A DNA stretch of 64,000 nucleotides from Streptomyces luteolus. GTDB lineage: Bacteria; Actinomycetota; Actinomycetes; Streptomycetales; Streptomycetaceae. Where the stretch lies: positions 62,001 through 126,000 of the forward strand of contig NZ_JASCIS010000002.1 of assembly GCF_029968015.1 (NCBI RefSeq), written 5' to 3'. The translations under genes and the position numbers were made by a program. The notes under the pieces were generated by a model, which saw only the letters and a program-made list of their open reading frames with translations, did not search any database and had not been told where the DNA came from. Below, piece after piece: positions 7,921 through 16,778 of this stretch; position 1 is the first letter of the stretch, and each line of letters starts with the position of its first letter.

Positions 7921-9540
7921 TCAGCGCGCGCGCTCGACCCGCCGCTCGTCCCACACCGGCTCCGACGTCTCGCGGACACGCCCGTCCGACCCGAACACCA
8001 GGTACCGATCGAAGGCGCGGGCGAACCAGCGGTCGTGGGTGACCGCGAGGACCGTGCCCTGGAAGGATTCCAGGCCTTCCTGGAGGGCCTCCGCGGACTC
8101 CAGGTCGAGGTTGTCCGTCGGCTCGTCGAGGAGCAGGGCCGTGCAGCCCTCCAGTTCGAGGAGCAGGATCTGGAAGCGGGCCTGCTGGCCGCCCGAGAGG
8201 CGTTCGAAGGCCTGCTCGGCCTGAGCCGTCAGCTCGTACCGCCGCAGTCGGGACATCGCGGCGCCGCGGTCCTGCGCGTGCTCGCGCCACAGGATGTCGA
8301 GGAGCGTGCGGCCGAACAGCTCCGGGTGCGCGTGGGTCTGCGCGAAGTGGCCGGGCACGACGCGCGCGCCGAGCTTCCACTCCCCCGTGTGCGTCACGTC
8401 CTCACCGGCGAGGAGGCGCAGGAAGTGGGACTTGCCGGAGCCGTTGGAGCCGAGCACGGCGACCCGCTCGCCGTAGAACACCTCCAGGTCGAAGGGGCGC
8501 ATCAGGCCGGTGAGTTCGAGGCCGACGCAGGTCACGGCGCGCACACCCGTACGGCCGCCGTGCAGGCGCATCGTGATGTCCTGCTCGCGGGGCGGCTCCG
8601 GCGGCGGCCCGGCCTCCTCGAACTTGCGCAGCCGGGTCTGCGCGGCCGCGTACCGGGACGCCATCTCGTGGCTGACCGCGGCGGCCTGCCGGAGGTTGAT
8701 CACCAGCTTCTTCAGCTGGGCGTGCTTCTCGTCCCAGCGGCGGCGCAACTCCTCGAAGCGGGCGAAGCGCTCGCGCCGCGCCTCGTGGTACGTACCGAAG
8801 CCGCCGCCGTGCACCCAGGCGTCGGCACCCGCGGGGCCCGGCTCGACGCTGACGATCTTCTCGGCGGCGCGGGCGAGCAGCTCGCGATCGTGGGAGACGA
8901 AGAGGACCGTCTTGCGGGTCTCCCGGAGCTTCTCCTCCAGCCAGCGCTTGCCCGGTACGTCGAGGTAGTTGTCCGGCTCGTCGAGGAGCAGGACCTCGTC
9001 GGTGCCGCGCAGCAGCGACTCCAGGACGAGCCGCTTCTGCTCGCCGCCGCTGAGGGTGCGTACGTCACGGAACTGGGCCTTGTCGTACGGCACGCCGAGT
9101 GCGGCCGTGGTGCACATGTCCCAGACGGTCTCGGCCTCGTACCCCTGCACCTCGGCCCAATCGGAGAGGGCCTGCGCGTACTGGAGCTGGGCGGCCTCGT
9201 CGTCGACGGTCATGAGGGCGTACTCGGCGGCGTCGACGGCCCGCGCGGCCTCGCGGATGCGCGGCGGGGCGACGGAGACGAGCAGGTCGCGGACGGTGGT
9301 CTCGTCGCGTACGGAACCGACGAACTGCGGCATGACGCCGAGGCCGCCGGTGACGTTGACGCCGCCGCCGTGCGGTTGCAGCTCGCCGGAGAGCAGCCTG
9401 AGCAGGGTCGTCTTCCCGGCGCCGTTCGGCCCGACGAGCGCGACGACCGCACCCTCACCGACCCGGAACGAGACGTCGCCGAGCAACGTGCGCCCGTCGG
9501 GGAGGTGGTATTCGAGGTGTGCGGCTTCCAAGTGACCCAT
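7921..9540 (-). CDS. ABC-F family ATPase
   Basis: Soluble tandem ATPase without membrane domains; ABC-F proteins bind the ribosome E site and act in translation rescue or antibiotic resistance. 539 aa. The first nucleotide-binding domain has Walker A GPNGAGKTT (about 41-49), signature LSGGEQKRL and Walker B LLLDEPDNYLD. The second has GSNGSGKSH, LSGGQQARF and LLLDEPTDNLD. An Arg/Lys-rich helical linker lies between them (ARRERFARFEELRRRWDEKH). ATG 9540 fits the family start GHLEAAHLEYHLPDGR; an upstream in-frame ATG at 9630 is less likely. It is divergent from the methyltransferase gene. Whether it confers resistance or is housekeeping cannot be told from sequence. Confidence 0.92.
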   Translation of the reverse strand: MGHLEAAHLEYHLPDGRTLLGDVSFRVGEGAVVALVGPNGAGKTTLLRLLSGELQPHGGGVNVTGGLGVMPQFVGSVRDETTVRDLLVSVAPPRIREAARAVDAAEYALMTVDDEAAQLQYAQALSDWAEVQGYEAETVWDMCTTAALGVPYDKAQFRDVRTLSGGEQKRLVLESLLRGTDEVLLLDEPDNYLDVPGKRWLEEKLRETRKTVLFVSHDRELLARAAEKIVSVEPGPAGADAWVHGGGFGTYHEARRERFARFEELRRRWDEKHAQLKKLVINLRQAAAVSHEMASRYAAAQTRLRKFEEAGPPPEPPREQDITMRLHGGRTGVRAVTCVGLELTGLMRPFDLEVFYGERVAVLGSNGSGKSHFLRLLAGEDVTHTGEWKLGARVVPGHFAQTHAHPELFGRTLLDILWREHAQDRGAAMSRLRRYELTAQAEQAFERLSGGQQARFQILLLELEGCTALLLDEPTDNLDLESAEALQEGLESFQGTVLAVTHDRWFARAFDRYLVFGSDGRVRETSEPVWDERRVERAR

Positions 9541-9614
9541 GGTTCCGCATTCTCGACGGGCGGCGGCGAGCGGGGCAAACGCGTTTCCCTCAGACACTCT
9601 CTCGTCCATATCGC

Positions 9615-9628
9615 GAGACGCCCGTCTC
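9615..9628. promoter_or_regulatory. Palindrome in the ABC-F / methyltransferase divergent gap
   Basis: GAGACG-CC-CGTCTC is a perfect 6-bp inverted repeat about 80 bases upstream of both starts. On the minus strand a -10-like CATAAT (9634-9629) overlaps its edge. It could be an operator; no regulator gene is adjacent. Confidence 0.35.
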
Positions 9629-9710
9629 ATTATGTGGCGAGAGCGCGTACGGTGCTGTCATCGCTTCCGGGCCTGTACGGGGTCCGGGCGTCGAGTAAGG
9701 AGACCGCGCC

Positions 9711-10520
9711 ATGCCGAAGGAGACCGCCGTCTACACCCACGGGCACCACGCGTCCGTGCTGCGCTCGCACACCTGGCGGACCGCCGCCAACTCCGCCGCG
9801 TACCTCGTCGGCGAGCTGAAGCCGCACATGGCGATCCTGGACGTCGGCTGCGGACCCGGCACCATCACCGCCGACCTGGCCGCGCTGGTCCCGCAGGGCC
9901 GCGTCACCGGAGTCGACGCGGCGCCCGGCATCCTCGACCGGGCCCGCGCCACGGCGGCCGAACGCGGCCTGGACAACGTGGAGTTCGCGGTCGCCGACGT
10001 GCACGCGCTCGGCTTCCCGGACGACACGTTCTGCGTGGCCCACGCCCACCAGGTGCTCCAGCACGTCGGCGATCCGGTGCGGGCGCTGCGCGAGCTGCGG
10101 CGCGTGGTGAGGCCCGGCGGCATCGTCGCCGTACGCGACTCCGACTACGCGGCGATGACCTGGTACCCGCGCACGCCCGGCCTGGACGACTGGCTGGATC
10201 TGTACGAGCGGGTGGCCCTCGCCAACGGCGGCGAACCGGACGCGGGCCGCAGGCTCAAGTCGTGGGCCCTGGAGGCGGGCTTCACGGACGTCACGGCGAC
10301 GTCCTCGACCTGGACCTTCAGCACGCCTCAGGAGCGCGCCTGGTGGAGCGGCCTGTGGGCCGAGCGCACCACGGACTCCTCGTACGCCCGCCGCGCCACC
10401 GAGTCCGGCCACGCGGACGAGGCGGCGCTCCACGCGATCTCGGCCGCGTGGCGTACGTGGGGCGAGCAGGCGGACGGGTGGTTCGCGGTGCTGCACGGGG
10501 AGCTGCTCTGCCGGGTCTGA
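9711..10520 (+). CDS. Class I SAM-dependent methyltransferase
   Basis: Transfers a methyl group from S-adenosylmethionine to an unknown small molecule. 269 aa, with the SAM-binding motif ILDVGCGPGTITADLA (about 43-58), the acidic residue ending strand 2 (VTGVDAAPGIL), VADVHALGFPDDTFC, and the post-motif VRPGGIVAVRDSDYAAM. The C-terminal third (from WYPRTPGLDDWLDLYERV) resembles the UbiE/arsenite-methyltransferase-like group. AAGGAG lies 8 bases before ATG 9711. It is divergent from ABC-F with a shared 170-base gap. No biosynthetic cluster surrounds it. Confidence 0.85.
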   Translation: MPKETAVYTHGHHASVLRSHTWRTAANSAAYLVGELKPHMAILDVGCGPGTITADLAALVPQGRVTGVDAAPGILDRARATAAERGLDNVEFAVADVHALGFPDDTFCVAHAHQVLQHVGDPVRALRELRRVVRPGGIVAVRDSDYAAMTWYPRTPGLDDWLDLYERVALANGGEPDAGRRLKSWALEAGFTDVTATSSTWTFSTPQERAWWSGLWAERTTDSSYARRATESGHADEAALHAISAAWRTWGEQADGWFAVLHGELLCRV

Positions 10521-10570
10521 GGCCATGAGGAGACCGGCGGCACTCGACACACGCGGCCGGAAAGTACCCC

Positions 10571-10599
10571 TGGCAGTTGATTCAGTGAGCAACTAGCCT
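10571..10599 (+). promoter_or_regulatory. Putative promoter and inverted repeat before the ABC binding protein
   Basis: A -10 hexamer TAGCCT (10594-10599) lies 8 bases before ATG 10608 and is 17 bases from TGGCAG (10571-10576). The start has no Shine-Dalgarno site, so a leaderless transcript is likely. AGTTG-N10-CAACT (10575-10594) overlaps the spacer and could bind a regulator. Confidence 0.45.
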
Positions 10600-10607
10600 C
10601 GCCGAGC

Positions 10608-11606
10608 ATGCAGGCTCAACTGGGTTCGGTACGGGGAAAGTTGAAGGCCGCGACCGCCGCGACCGCCGCGACCGTCGGGCTCGCCCTAGCGGCCGCAGGC
10701 TGTTCCGGGGGTGCGGACGGGAGAGCCGGGGACGAGGCGGGCGGCCTGGAGAAGAGCACCGTCACCGTCGCCTCGCTGCCCCTGGTGGACGTGGCGCCGC
10801 TGCACATCGCGGTCGAGCGGAAGCTCTTCGAGAAGGAGGGCCTGACGGTGCGGATCAAACCCGTGCAGCAGTCCGTACAGGCCCTGCCCGCGCTCGCCAA
10901 CGGACAGCTCGACGTCATCGCGGGCGCCAACTACGTCACCTTCTTGCAGGCGAGGGAGAAGGGCACGCTCGACCCGCGGATCCTCGCCGAGGGCGCCACC
11001 CTCTCGCCCGGCATGATGGACGTCGTCGTGCCGAAGGACTCGCCGGTCAAGTCGGCCGCCGACCTCAAGGGCAAGTCGGTCGCGGTGAACATCCTCAACA
11101 ACATCCAGTCGCTGACCTTCGACGCGGTGCTCGCGAAGGACAAGGCGGGACCGGTGGAGTACCGGCAGATCCCCTTCCCGCAGATGGGCGTCGCCCTGGA
11201 GGAGAAGCAGGTGGACGCCGCGCACGTCGTCGAGCCGTTCCTGTCGGACGTGAAGGAGAAGCTCGGCGCGCGTGTCGTCGCCGAGGGCGGGGCGTCCCCC
11301 GTGCGGGGCCTGCCGATCAGCGGGTACGTCAGCACCGACACGTTCGCCGAGGAGAACCCCCGTACCGCCGCGGCCTTCCGGCGCGCCATCCGCAAGGCGC
11401 AGGCGCTCGCCAAGCGGGACCGGGCCGCCGTCGACGCGGTGCTGCCGGGGTATGCGCGCATCACGCCCGAGCGGGCCCGCGAGCTGACGCTGCCGGGCTT
11501 CCCCGACGAGTCCGATCCGCGGCGGATGCGGAAGCTGATCGACCTGATGGTGGAGGAGAAACTCCTCAAGAAGCCCGTCGACCCGGCCGATTTGCTGGGC
11601 ACCTGA
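10608..11606 (+). CDS. ABC transporter substrate-binding lipoprotein (SsuA/NMT1-like)
   Basis: Extracellular lipoprotein that captures a small organic solute. 332 aa. Signal peptide with lipobox LAAAGC (Cys at about 32). The mature part follows the nitrate/sulfonate/thiamine-precursor binding fold: ASLPLVDVAPLHIAVERKLFEKEGLTV, then ALANGQLDVIAGANYVTF and DLKGKSVAVN. The permease follows after 10 bases, and then a benzoylformate decarboxylase, so the solute may be an aromatic acid such as mandelate or benzoylformate; this is inference from position. No ATPase gene is in the operon. Confidence 0.88.
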   Translation: MQAQLGSVRGKLKAATAATAATVGLALAAAGCSGGADGRAGDEAGGLEKSTVTVASLPLVDVAPLHIAVERKLFEKEGLTVRIKPVQQSVQALPALANGQLDVIAGANYVTFLQAREKGTLDPRILAEGATLSPGMMDVVVPKDSPVKSAADLKGKSVAVNILNNIQSLTFDAVLAKDKAGPVEYRQIPFPQMGVALEEKQVDAAHVVEPFLSDVKEKLGARVVAEGGASPVRGLPISGYVSTDTFAEENPRTAAAFRRAIRKAQALAKRDRAAVDAVLPGYARITPERARELTLPGFPDESDPRRMRKLIDLMVEEKLLKKPVDPADLLGT

Positions 11607-11616
11607 GGAGGTGCCG

Positions 11617-12396
11617 GTGACGTTCCCGCACCGCTGGGGTGTGCTCGCACTGGCCGTGCTCGTCTGGCAGTTCGCGGCCGGCGCGCACGGCAGTGTGTTC
11701 TTCCCGCCGCCGTCGACGATCGCCGCGCACATGCACGGCCTGTGGTTCGACGGGCCCGTGGCGCACGCCTTCCTCTCCGAGACCGCCGTCGGCACCATCC
11801 TGCCGAGCGTCGCCAGGATGGGCGCCGGGTTCCTGCTCGCCGCCGCGCTCGGCGTGGTCCTCGGCCTGGCCCTCGGCCGCTCCGCGTACGCGCACGCCGC
11901 ACTCGACCCGGTACTCCAGTTCGCCCGCGCCGTGCCGCCGCCCGCCCTCGTGCCGGTGTTCGTGGTGTTCCTGGAGTTCGGTACGCAGATGCAGGTGACG
12001 TCCATCGTGTTCAGTGCCGTCTGGCCAGTGCTGATCAATACGGCGGAGGGGGCGCGCGGCGTGGACCCGGTGCAGGTGGAGACGGCGCGGGTGTACGGCC
12101 TGAGCGGACCGCAGCGGGTGCGGTTCCTGCTGCTTCCCGCCGCCCTGCCGAAGATCTTCGCGGGCCTGCGGCTCTCGCTCTCCCTCTCCCTGATCCTGAT
12201 GGTCTTCTCCGAGCTGCTGCCCGGCACGGCCGACGGCCTCGGCTTCCAGCTCACCGACGCGCAGAGCCGCTCCGACCTGCTGACGGTCTGGGCGGTGATC
12301 GTGCTCCTCGGCATCCTCGGCTATCTGTGCAACGCCGCGCTGCTCGGCGTGGAGCGGCGGCTGCTCGGTTGGCACGCGGGCGCACGCGGCGGCTGA
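11617..12396 (+). CDS. ABC transporter permease (SsuC/BPD type)
   Basis: Inner-membrane channel of the importer. About 259 aa with six hydrophobic segments, the coupling helix region ending INTAEGARGVDPVQVETARVYGLSGPQRVRFLLLPAALPKIFAGLR, which carries the EAA motif that contacts an ATPase. GTG 11617 was chosen because GAGGAGG ends 5 bases before it; GTG 11611 would overlap that site. Its intact EAA loop implies that an ATPase exists, yet the next gene is a decarboxylase. It must borrow an ATPase from elsewhere on the chromosome. Confidence 0.85.
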   Translation: MTFPHRWGVLALAVLVWQFAAGAHGSVFFPPPSTIAAHMHGLWFDGPVAHAFLSETAVGTILPSVARMGAGFLLAAALGVVLGLALGRSAYAHAALDPVLQFARAVPPPALVPVFVVFLEFGTQMQVTSIVFSAVWPVLINTAEGARGVDPVQVETARVYGLSGPQRVRFLLLPAALPKIFAGLRLSLSLSLILMVFSELLPGTADGLGFQLTDAQSRSDLLTVWAVIVLLGILGYLCNAALLGVERRLLGWHAGARGG

Positions 12397-12448
12397 GCAC
12401 GCCTGCCCGGACCCGTACGACTTCCCCTCTGCGCAAAGGAGTTGAACG

Positions 12449-14068
12449 ATGGCCCCGCTGATCCCCCTGACCCCGCCGCCGACGACCGTACGGGACGCGG
12501 TTCTGGACCTGTGCCGGCGCACGGGCATGACGACGGTGTTCGGCAACCCCGGCTCCACCGAGCTGCGCATGCTCCGCGACTGGCCCGCCGACTTCCGGTA
12601 CGTCCTCGGCCTCCAGGAGTCCGTAGCCGTCGCCATGGCCGCCGGGCACGCCCTCGGCACGGGCCGTGCGGCACTGGTGAATTTGCACTCGGCGGGCGGG
12701 GTCGGGCACAGCCTCGGCGCGGTCTTCAACGCGTACCGCGACCGGGTGCCCGTCGTGATCGTCGCGGGCCAGCAGTCCCGTGCGCTCCTCCCCCTGCACC
12801 CGTTCCTCGGCGCCGACGAGCCCGCCGAGTTCCCCCGCCCGTACGTGAAGTGGAGCCGCCAGCCCGCACGCGCCGAGGACGTGCCGGCCGCGCTCGCCGA
12901 GGCCCACCGGGTGGCGATGACGCATCCGCGCGGACCGGTGTTCCTCTCCGTGCCGGAGGACGACTGGGACGCACCGGCCGAGCCCGTGGCGCCGCGCAGC
13001 GTGCACGGCTCCTTCACGGCCACGCCCGACGCCCTCGCCGAACTCGCCACCCGGCTCGACGGGTGCGCGCGGCCCGCGCTCGTGGTGGGGCCCGGCGTGG
13101 ACGACGAGGGCGCGCTCGACGAGGTGGTGGCGCTCGCCGAGCGGACCCGGGCCGGGGTGTGGATCAGCCCGATGTCGGGCCGCTCCGGCTTCCCCGAGAC
13201 CCATCCCCTCTTCCAGGGCTTCCTGCCGCCGGTACGGGAGCAGTTGGCGGACCGGCTCGCGGGCTGCGACGTGGTGGTGGCGCTCGGCGCGCCGCTGTTC
13301 ACGTACCACGTCAGCGGTACGGGGCCGCTGCTCGGCGACGGCTGCGCGCTGTTCCACCTGGACTGCGACCCGGCGCAGGCGGCGTGGCTGCCGGTGGGCA
13401 CGAGCATCCTGACGACGCTGCGGGCGGGCGTCGAGACGCTCACGTCGATGCTGAAACCGGCCACGCGGACGGCCCCTCCGCCGCGCCCGCAGGTCTCCCG
13501 GGCCGTCCCGACGGATCCGCCGTCGGCGGCGTACGTCCTGGACGCCCTGGCCGAACTCCTGCCTCCGGAGCGGGTGTTGGTGGAGGAGGCGCCCAGTCAC
13601 CGCGAGGCGCTGCACGCGCGGGTGCCGGTCCGGCGGGCGGGCGCGTTCCTCACGACGGGCAGCGGCGCCCTCGGCTGGGGCCTGCCCCTCGCGGTGGGCC
13701 GCGCGCTCGCCGGGGGCGGGCGGGTGGTGTGCGTGGTGGGCGACGGTTCGGCGATGTACTCGGTGCAGGCGATCTGGTCGGCGGTACGGCACCGGGCGCC
13801 GGTGACGTTCGTGGTGTTGGACAACGGGGGCTACGAGGCGGTCAAGGCGCTCGGCCGGCGGCTCGGTGCGGATGCCGTGCCCGGCACGGACCTCGGCGGT
13901 ATCGACTTCGCGGCTCTCGCGGCGTCGTTCGGGTGCGCGGCGACGGAGGTGGACTCGCCGGAACTTCTCCGGCCCGAGCTGGTCCGTGCGCTGGAGCCGG
14001 CGGGTGGGGGGCCGGTGTTGGTGCGGGTTCGGGTGCGGGGGGAACGGGGGGCGGCGTACGGCGAGTGA
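12449..14068 (+). CDS. mdlC: Benzoylformate decarboxylase (ThDP enzyme)
   Basis: Decarboxylates benzoylformate to benzaldehyde in the mandelate pathway. 539 aa, usual length. Equivalents of the Pseudomonas putida active-site residues are present: Ser in GNPGSTEL (S36), Glu in LGLQES (E57), His in VNLHSAGG (H80) and the second His in APLFTYHVSG (about 290). The ThDP/Mg motif is GDGSAMYSVQ followed by VLDNGGYEAVK. Similarity also extends over RPLVKWS-like FPRPYVKWSRQPA. AAAGGAG is 8 bases upstream of ATG 12449. A related 2-oxoacid decarboxylase activity cannot be excluded. It ends an operon with an ABC importer. Confidence 0.88.
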   Translation: MAPLIPLTPPPTTVRDAVLDLCRRTGMTTVFGNPGSTELRMLRDWPADFRYVLGLQESVAVAMAAGHALGTGRAALVNLHSAGGVGHSLGAVFNAYRDRVPVVIVAGQQSRALLPLHPFLGADEPAEFPRPYVKWSRQPARAEDVPAALAEAHRVAMTHPRGPVFLSVPEDDWDAPAEPVAPRSVHGSFTATPDALAELATRLDGCARPALVVGPGVDDEGALDEVVALAERTRAGVWISPMSGRSGFPETHPLFQGFLPPVREQLADRLAGCDVVVALGAPLFTYHVSGTGPLLGDGCALFHLDCDPAQAAWLPVGTSILTTLRAGVETLTSMLKPATRTAPPPRPQVSRAVPTDPPSAAYVLDALAELLPPERVLVEEAPSHREALHARVPVRRAGAFLTTGSGALGWGLPLAVGRALAGGGRVVCVVGDGSAMYSVQAIWSAVRHRAPVTFVVLDNGGYEAVKALGRRLGADAVPGTDLGGIDFAALAASFGCAATEVDSPELLRPELVRALEPAGGGPVLVRVRVRGERGAAYGE

Positions 14069-14079
14069 GTTTTCCCCTA

Positions 14080-14235
14080 CCCGCCCCTTCCCGAAAGTCC
14101 TGCCGGACGGGCCTCCTCAATCGCCGGAGGGGCTGAATTTGCCGGTCCGGGGCTCAAATTGAGCCCCTCCGGCGATTGAGGAGCGGGGTCCGGGGCGGAG
14201 CCCCGAAGCTCCGCAGGATTTCGGGAAGGGGCGGG
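14080..14235. terminator. Nested long inverted repeat between convergent mdlC and tkt (modular element, copy 3)
   Basis: The outer arms are 17-bp perfect complements, CCCGCCCCTTCCCGAAA at 14080-14096 and its complement at 14219-14235. The inner arms are 22-bp perfect complements at 14113-14134 and 14162-14183, starting CTCCTCAATCGCCGG. A GGGGCGGAGCCCC hairpin lies inside the right half. It sits between two convergent stop codons, as expected for a bidirectional terminator. Confidence 0.85.
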
Positions 14236-14251
14236 GCGGGGCGGGGAAAGA

Positions 14252-16141
14252 TCACGCCACCACGGCCTGCTCCACAAGAAGCCGGGCCGCCGCCTCGATC
14301 GACTCCGCATCGATCCCCGCCGCGTGCAGCTGCTCCTCCGGTGTCGCCGAGCCCGGCATCGTGCGGACCGCCAGGCGGACGAGGCGCGGGGGCGGGCTCC
14401 CATCGGCGAAGACCTCCGCCACCGCGTCCCCGATACCGCCCTCCTCACGGTGGTCCTCGACCGTGAGCAGGCAGCCGGTGTCCGCCGCCGCCTCACGCAG
14501 CGTGGCCCGGTCCACCGGCTTGACCGAGTACAGGTCGATGACCCGCACCCGGATCCCGTACGCCGCGAGGACATCCGCGGCGGTGAGCGCCTCGTGCACG
14601 GTGGCCCCGGCCGCGACGACGGTCAGCCGGTCCTCGTCGTGCGTGCGCAGCACCTTGCTCCCGCCGACCGGGAACCGCTCCCCCGGTGTGTAGATCACCG
14701 GGGTGTCGCCGCGCGTCGTCCGCAGATAGCGGATGCCGGTCTGCTGCGCCAACTCCGCGACCAGCTGGGCCGTCTGGTTGGCGTCGCAGGGGTACACGAC
14801 CGTGGAGCCGTGCACGGTCCGGAACATCGCCAGGTCCTCCAGACCCATCTGGGACGGCCCGTCCTCACCGATCCCGACGCCCGCGTGCGAGCCGACGAGC
14901 ACCATGGAGGCCCCGCTGACGGCGGCCATCCGCACGAAGTCGTAGGCGCGCGTCAGGAACGCGGCGAAGGTGCCGGCGTACGGGAGGTATCCGCGTACGG
15001 CCATGCCCGTGGCGGTGGCGACGAGTTGCTGTTCGGCGATGTAGCACTCGAAGTACCGCTCGGGGTGTTCCTCGCCGAAGAGCTGGGTGCGGGTCGAGTC
15101 GCCGACCTCGCCGTCCAGGGCCACGACGTCGTCGCGGACGGTGCCGAGCGCCGTGAGGGCCGCGCCGTAGGCGTCCCGGGTGGCCTTGTGCGTGCCGGGG
15201 GCGTAGTGCGGCAGGTCGGGGGCGCCGCGGTGGGCGACCGTCAACACCCGGGTGGGGCCGGGGGGTTGGACCTGGACGTGCAGGTCGCGTACGCCGCCGA
15301 GTTCCGCGATCGCCGCCTCGGGGTCGGGCAACGGCTTGCCGTGCAGGCCCTCCTGGTCCTCCGCCGCGGCGACGCCCTTGCCCTTGAGGGTGCGGGCGAG
15401 GATCACGGTGGGCTGCCCGGCGGTGGAGCGGGCCTCGTTGAAGGCGCGGTCGAGGGTGTCGATGTCGTGCCCGTCCTCGACCTCGACGGTGTGCCAGCCG
15501 AAGGCGGCGAAGCGCCGGGCGTACGCGGAGAGGTCGTGGCCGTGCCGGGTGGGGCCGCGCTGGCCGAGCCGGTTGACGTCGACCAGGAGGGTCAGCCGGT
15601 CCAGCTGCTCGTACGCGGCGTGCTCGGCGGCCTCCCAGACCGAGCCCTCGGCGAGCTCGCTGTCGCCGCAGAGCACCCACACCCGGTGGTCGTCGCGCTC
15701 CAGGCGGGCGGCCGCGAGGGCGATGCCGACGCCGACCGGCAGGCCCTGGCCGAGCGATCCGGTGGCGACCTCGACCCACGGCAGGCGCTGCGGAGTCGGG
15801 TGCCCTTCGAGGCGGCTGCCGTGCTTGCGGAACGTCATCATCTCGTCGTCGGTGAGCGCCCCGGCCGCCTTGAACGCGGCGTACAGGAGCGGCGACGCAT
15901 GCCCCTTGGAGAGGACGAAGCGGTCGTTGCCGGGGTGCTCGGGCCGCTCGAAGTCGTAGTGGAAGTGCCGGCCGAGCAGCACCGCCATCAGCTCGGCGGC
16001 CGACATGGACGAAGTCGGGTGACCGGAGCCCGCGGCGGCGGCCATCCGGACGGAGTCGACGCGGAACTGCTGGGCGAGCTCAACGAGTTGGGCGGGGGCC
16101 GGAGTGCTGGCGGGAGTGCGGGGTTCGGTGGCGGAGTCCAT
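14252..16141 (-). CDS. tkt: Transketolase
   Basis: ThDP enzyme moving two-carbon units between sugar phosphates in the pentose phosphate pathway. 629 aa, slightly short of the 660-700 of enteric TktA. Conserved blocks: AAAGSGHPTSSMSAAELM, GHASPLLYAAFK, TGSLGQGLPVGVGIALA, the ThDP/Mg motif LCGDSELAEGSVWEA and DVNRLGQRG, and ECYIAEQQLVATATG with the cofactor-activating Glu. The C-terminal domain starts near VIYTPGERFPVGGSKVL. ATG 16141 was chosen from family length; a weak GAGG lies 8 bases upstream. The alternative frame extending to 16453 is leader sequence. Probably a second, non-housekeeping transketolase because no other pentose phosphate gene is adjacent. Confidence 0.93.
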   Translation of the reverse strand: MDSATEPRTPASTPAPAQLVELAQQFRVDSVRMAAAAGSGHPTSSMSAAELMAVLLGRHFHYDFERPEHPGNDRFVLSKGHASPLLYAAFKAAGALTDDEMMTFRKHGSRLEGHPTPQRLPWVEVATGSLGQGLPVGVGIALAAARLERDDHRVWVLCGDSELAEGSVWEAAEHAAYEQLDRLTLLVDVNRLGQRGPTRHGHDLSAYARRFAAFGWHTVEVEDGHDIDTLDRAFNEARSTAGQPTVILARTLKGKGVAAAEDQEGLHGKPLPDPEAAIAELGGVRDLHVQVQPPGPTRVLTVAHRGAPDLPHYAPGTHKATRDAYGAALTALGTVRDDVVALDGEVGDSTRTQLFGEEHPERYFECYIAEQQLVATATGMAVRGYLPYAGTFAAFLTRAYDFVRMAAVSGASMVLVGSHAGVGIGEDGPSQMGLEDLAMFRTVHGSTVVYPCDANQTAQLVAELAQQTGIRYLRTTRGDTPVIYTPGERFPVGGSKVLRTHDEDRLTVVAAGATVHEALTAADVLAAYGIRVRVIDLYSVKPVDRATLREAAADTGCLLTVEDHREEGGIGDAVAEVFADGSPPPRLVRLAVRTMPGSATPEEQLHAAGIDAESIEAAARLLVEQAVVA

Positions 16142-16296
16142 GGCGGGCCTCAGTCCTTCCTGTCCGGGGTAGGGGGCATCCGGCAGGCCCGGACAGGGAG
16201 ACGGTGACCCTGCGTGGCTCCCGGACACCCGTGGCGACCGACCCCGGCTCGGCGCAGGCGGTTGCGGGCAGGCTGTTGCGTACACGCGGTGGTGCA

Positions 16297-16311
16297 GGCA
16301 CTCCGAGTGCC
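16297..16311. promoter_or_regulatory. Small palindrome in the tkt upstream region
   Basis: GGCACT-CCG-AGTGCC, 6-bp arms, lies 156 bases upstream of the transketolase ATG and 114 bases from the VOC ATG. It may be an operator in the divergent gap. No other signal supports it. Confidence 0.3.
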
Positions 16312-16424
16312 CCTGACACCCCGCCCCAAACATGAGCATATAAGGGCAACCGGCCCCGCCCTCCGATGCCCCGATGCGGTCGAAACGATCACAAGGCCCT
16401 TGGGCGCCAACTACCCTGCCCCGT

Positions 16425-16778
16425 ATGGAGATCCTGGGAACCACGCTGCGCATCTGCGTCGATGACCTGGACGCCGCCGTCGCGTTCTACGAGCAGCTGA
16501 CCGGCGCGGAGGCGCAGCGCTCCGATCGCGGTGGGGTGTCCGTCGCCGCCGTGGGCTGCTTCCTCCTGATGAGCGGGCCTGCGGCCGAGCTGGATGTGCT
16601 GCGGAAGGTGACCGCGACCGTCGCCGTGCCGGATGTCGACGAGGCCGCGCAGGTCCTCACCGGCTCCGGCGGCCGCGTCGTCGCGGGGCCTGTGGCCACG
16701 CCGGTGGGCCGCAACCTGATCGCGCTGCACCCGGACGGAGCGATCTTCGAGTACGCGGACCGTCGGCCGACTGCCTGA
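16425..16778 (+). CDS. VOC-superfamily protein (glyoxalase-like)
   Basis: 117 aa single vicinal-oxygen-chelate module: strand MEILGTTLRICVDDLDAAVAFYEQL (1-25), then GGVSVAAVGCFLLMSG, and the second beta-alpha-beta unit VTATVAVPDVDEAAQVL with the C-terminal NLIALHPDGAIFEYADR, whose Glu is a typical metal ligand position. Likely acts as a dimer. ATG 16425 lies 7 bases after the -10 hexamer TACCCT with no Shine-Dalgarno site, so the message is probably leaderless. Function unknown; it is divergent from tkt. Confidence 0.8.
   Translation: MEILGTTLRICVDDLDAAVAFYEQLTGAEAQRSDRGGVSVAAVGCFLLMSGPAAELDVLRKVTATVAVPDVDEAAQVLTGSGGRVVAGPVATPVGRNLIALHPDGAIFEYADRRPTA

Noticed and set aside
9629..9660. Promoter with CATAAT and TGACAG for the ABC-F gene
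   Set aside because: The spacing of 20 bases is too long for a standard promoter; kept only as a possible -10.
14324..16207. Plus-strand frame of 627 residues over tkt
   Set aside because: Shadow of the transketolase gene; no domain, and all motifs are on the minus strand.
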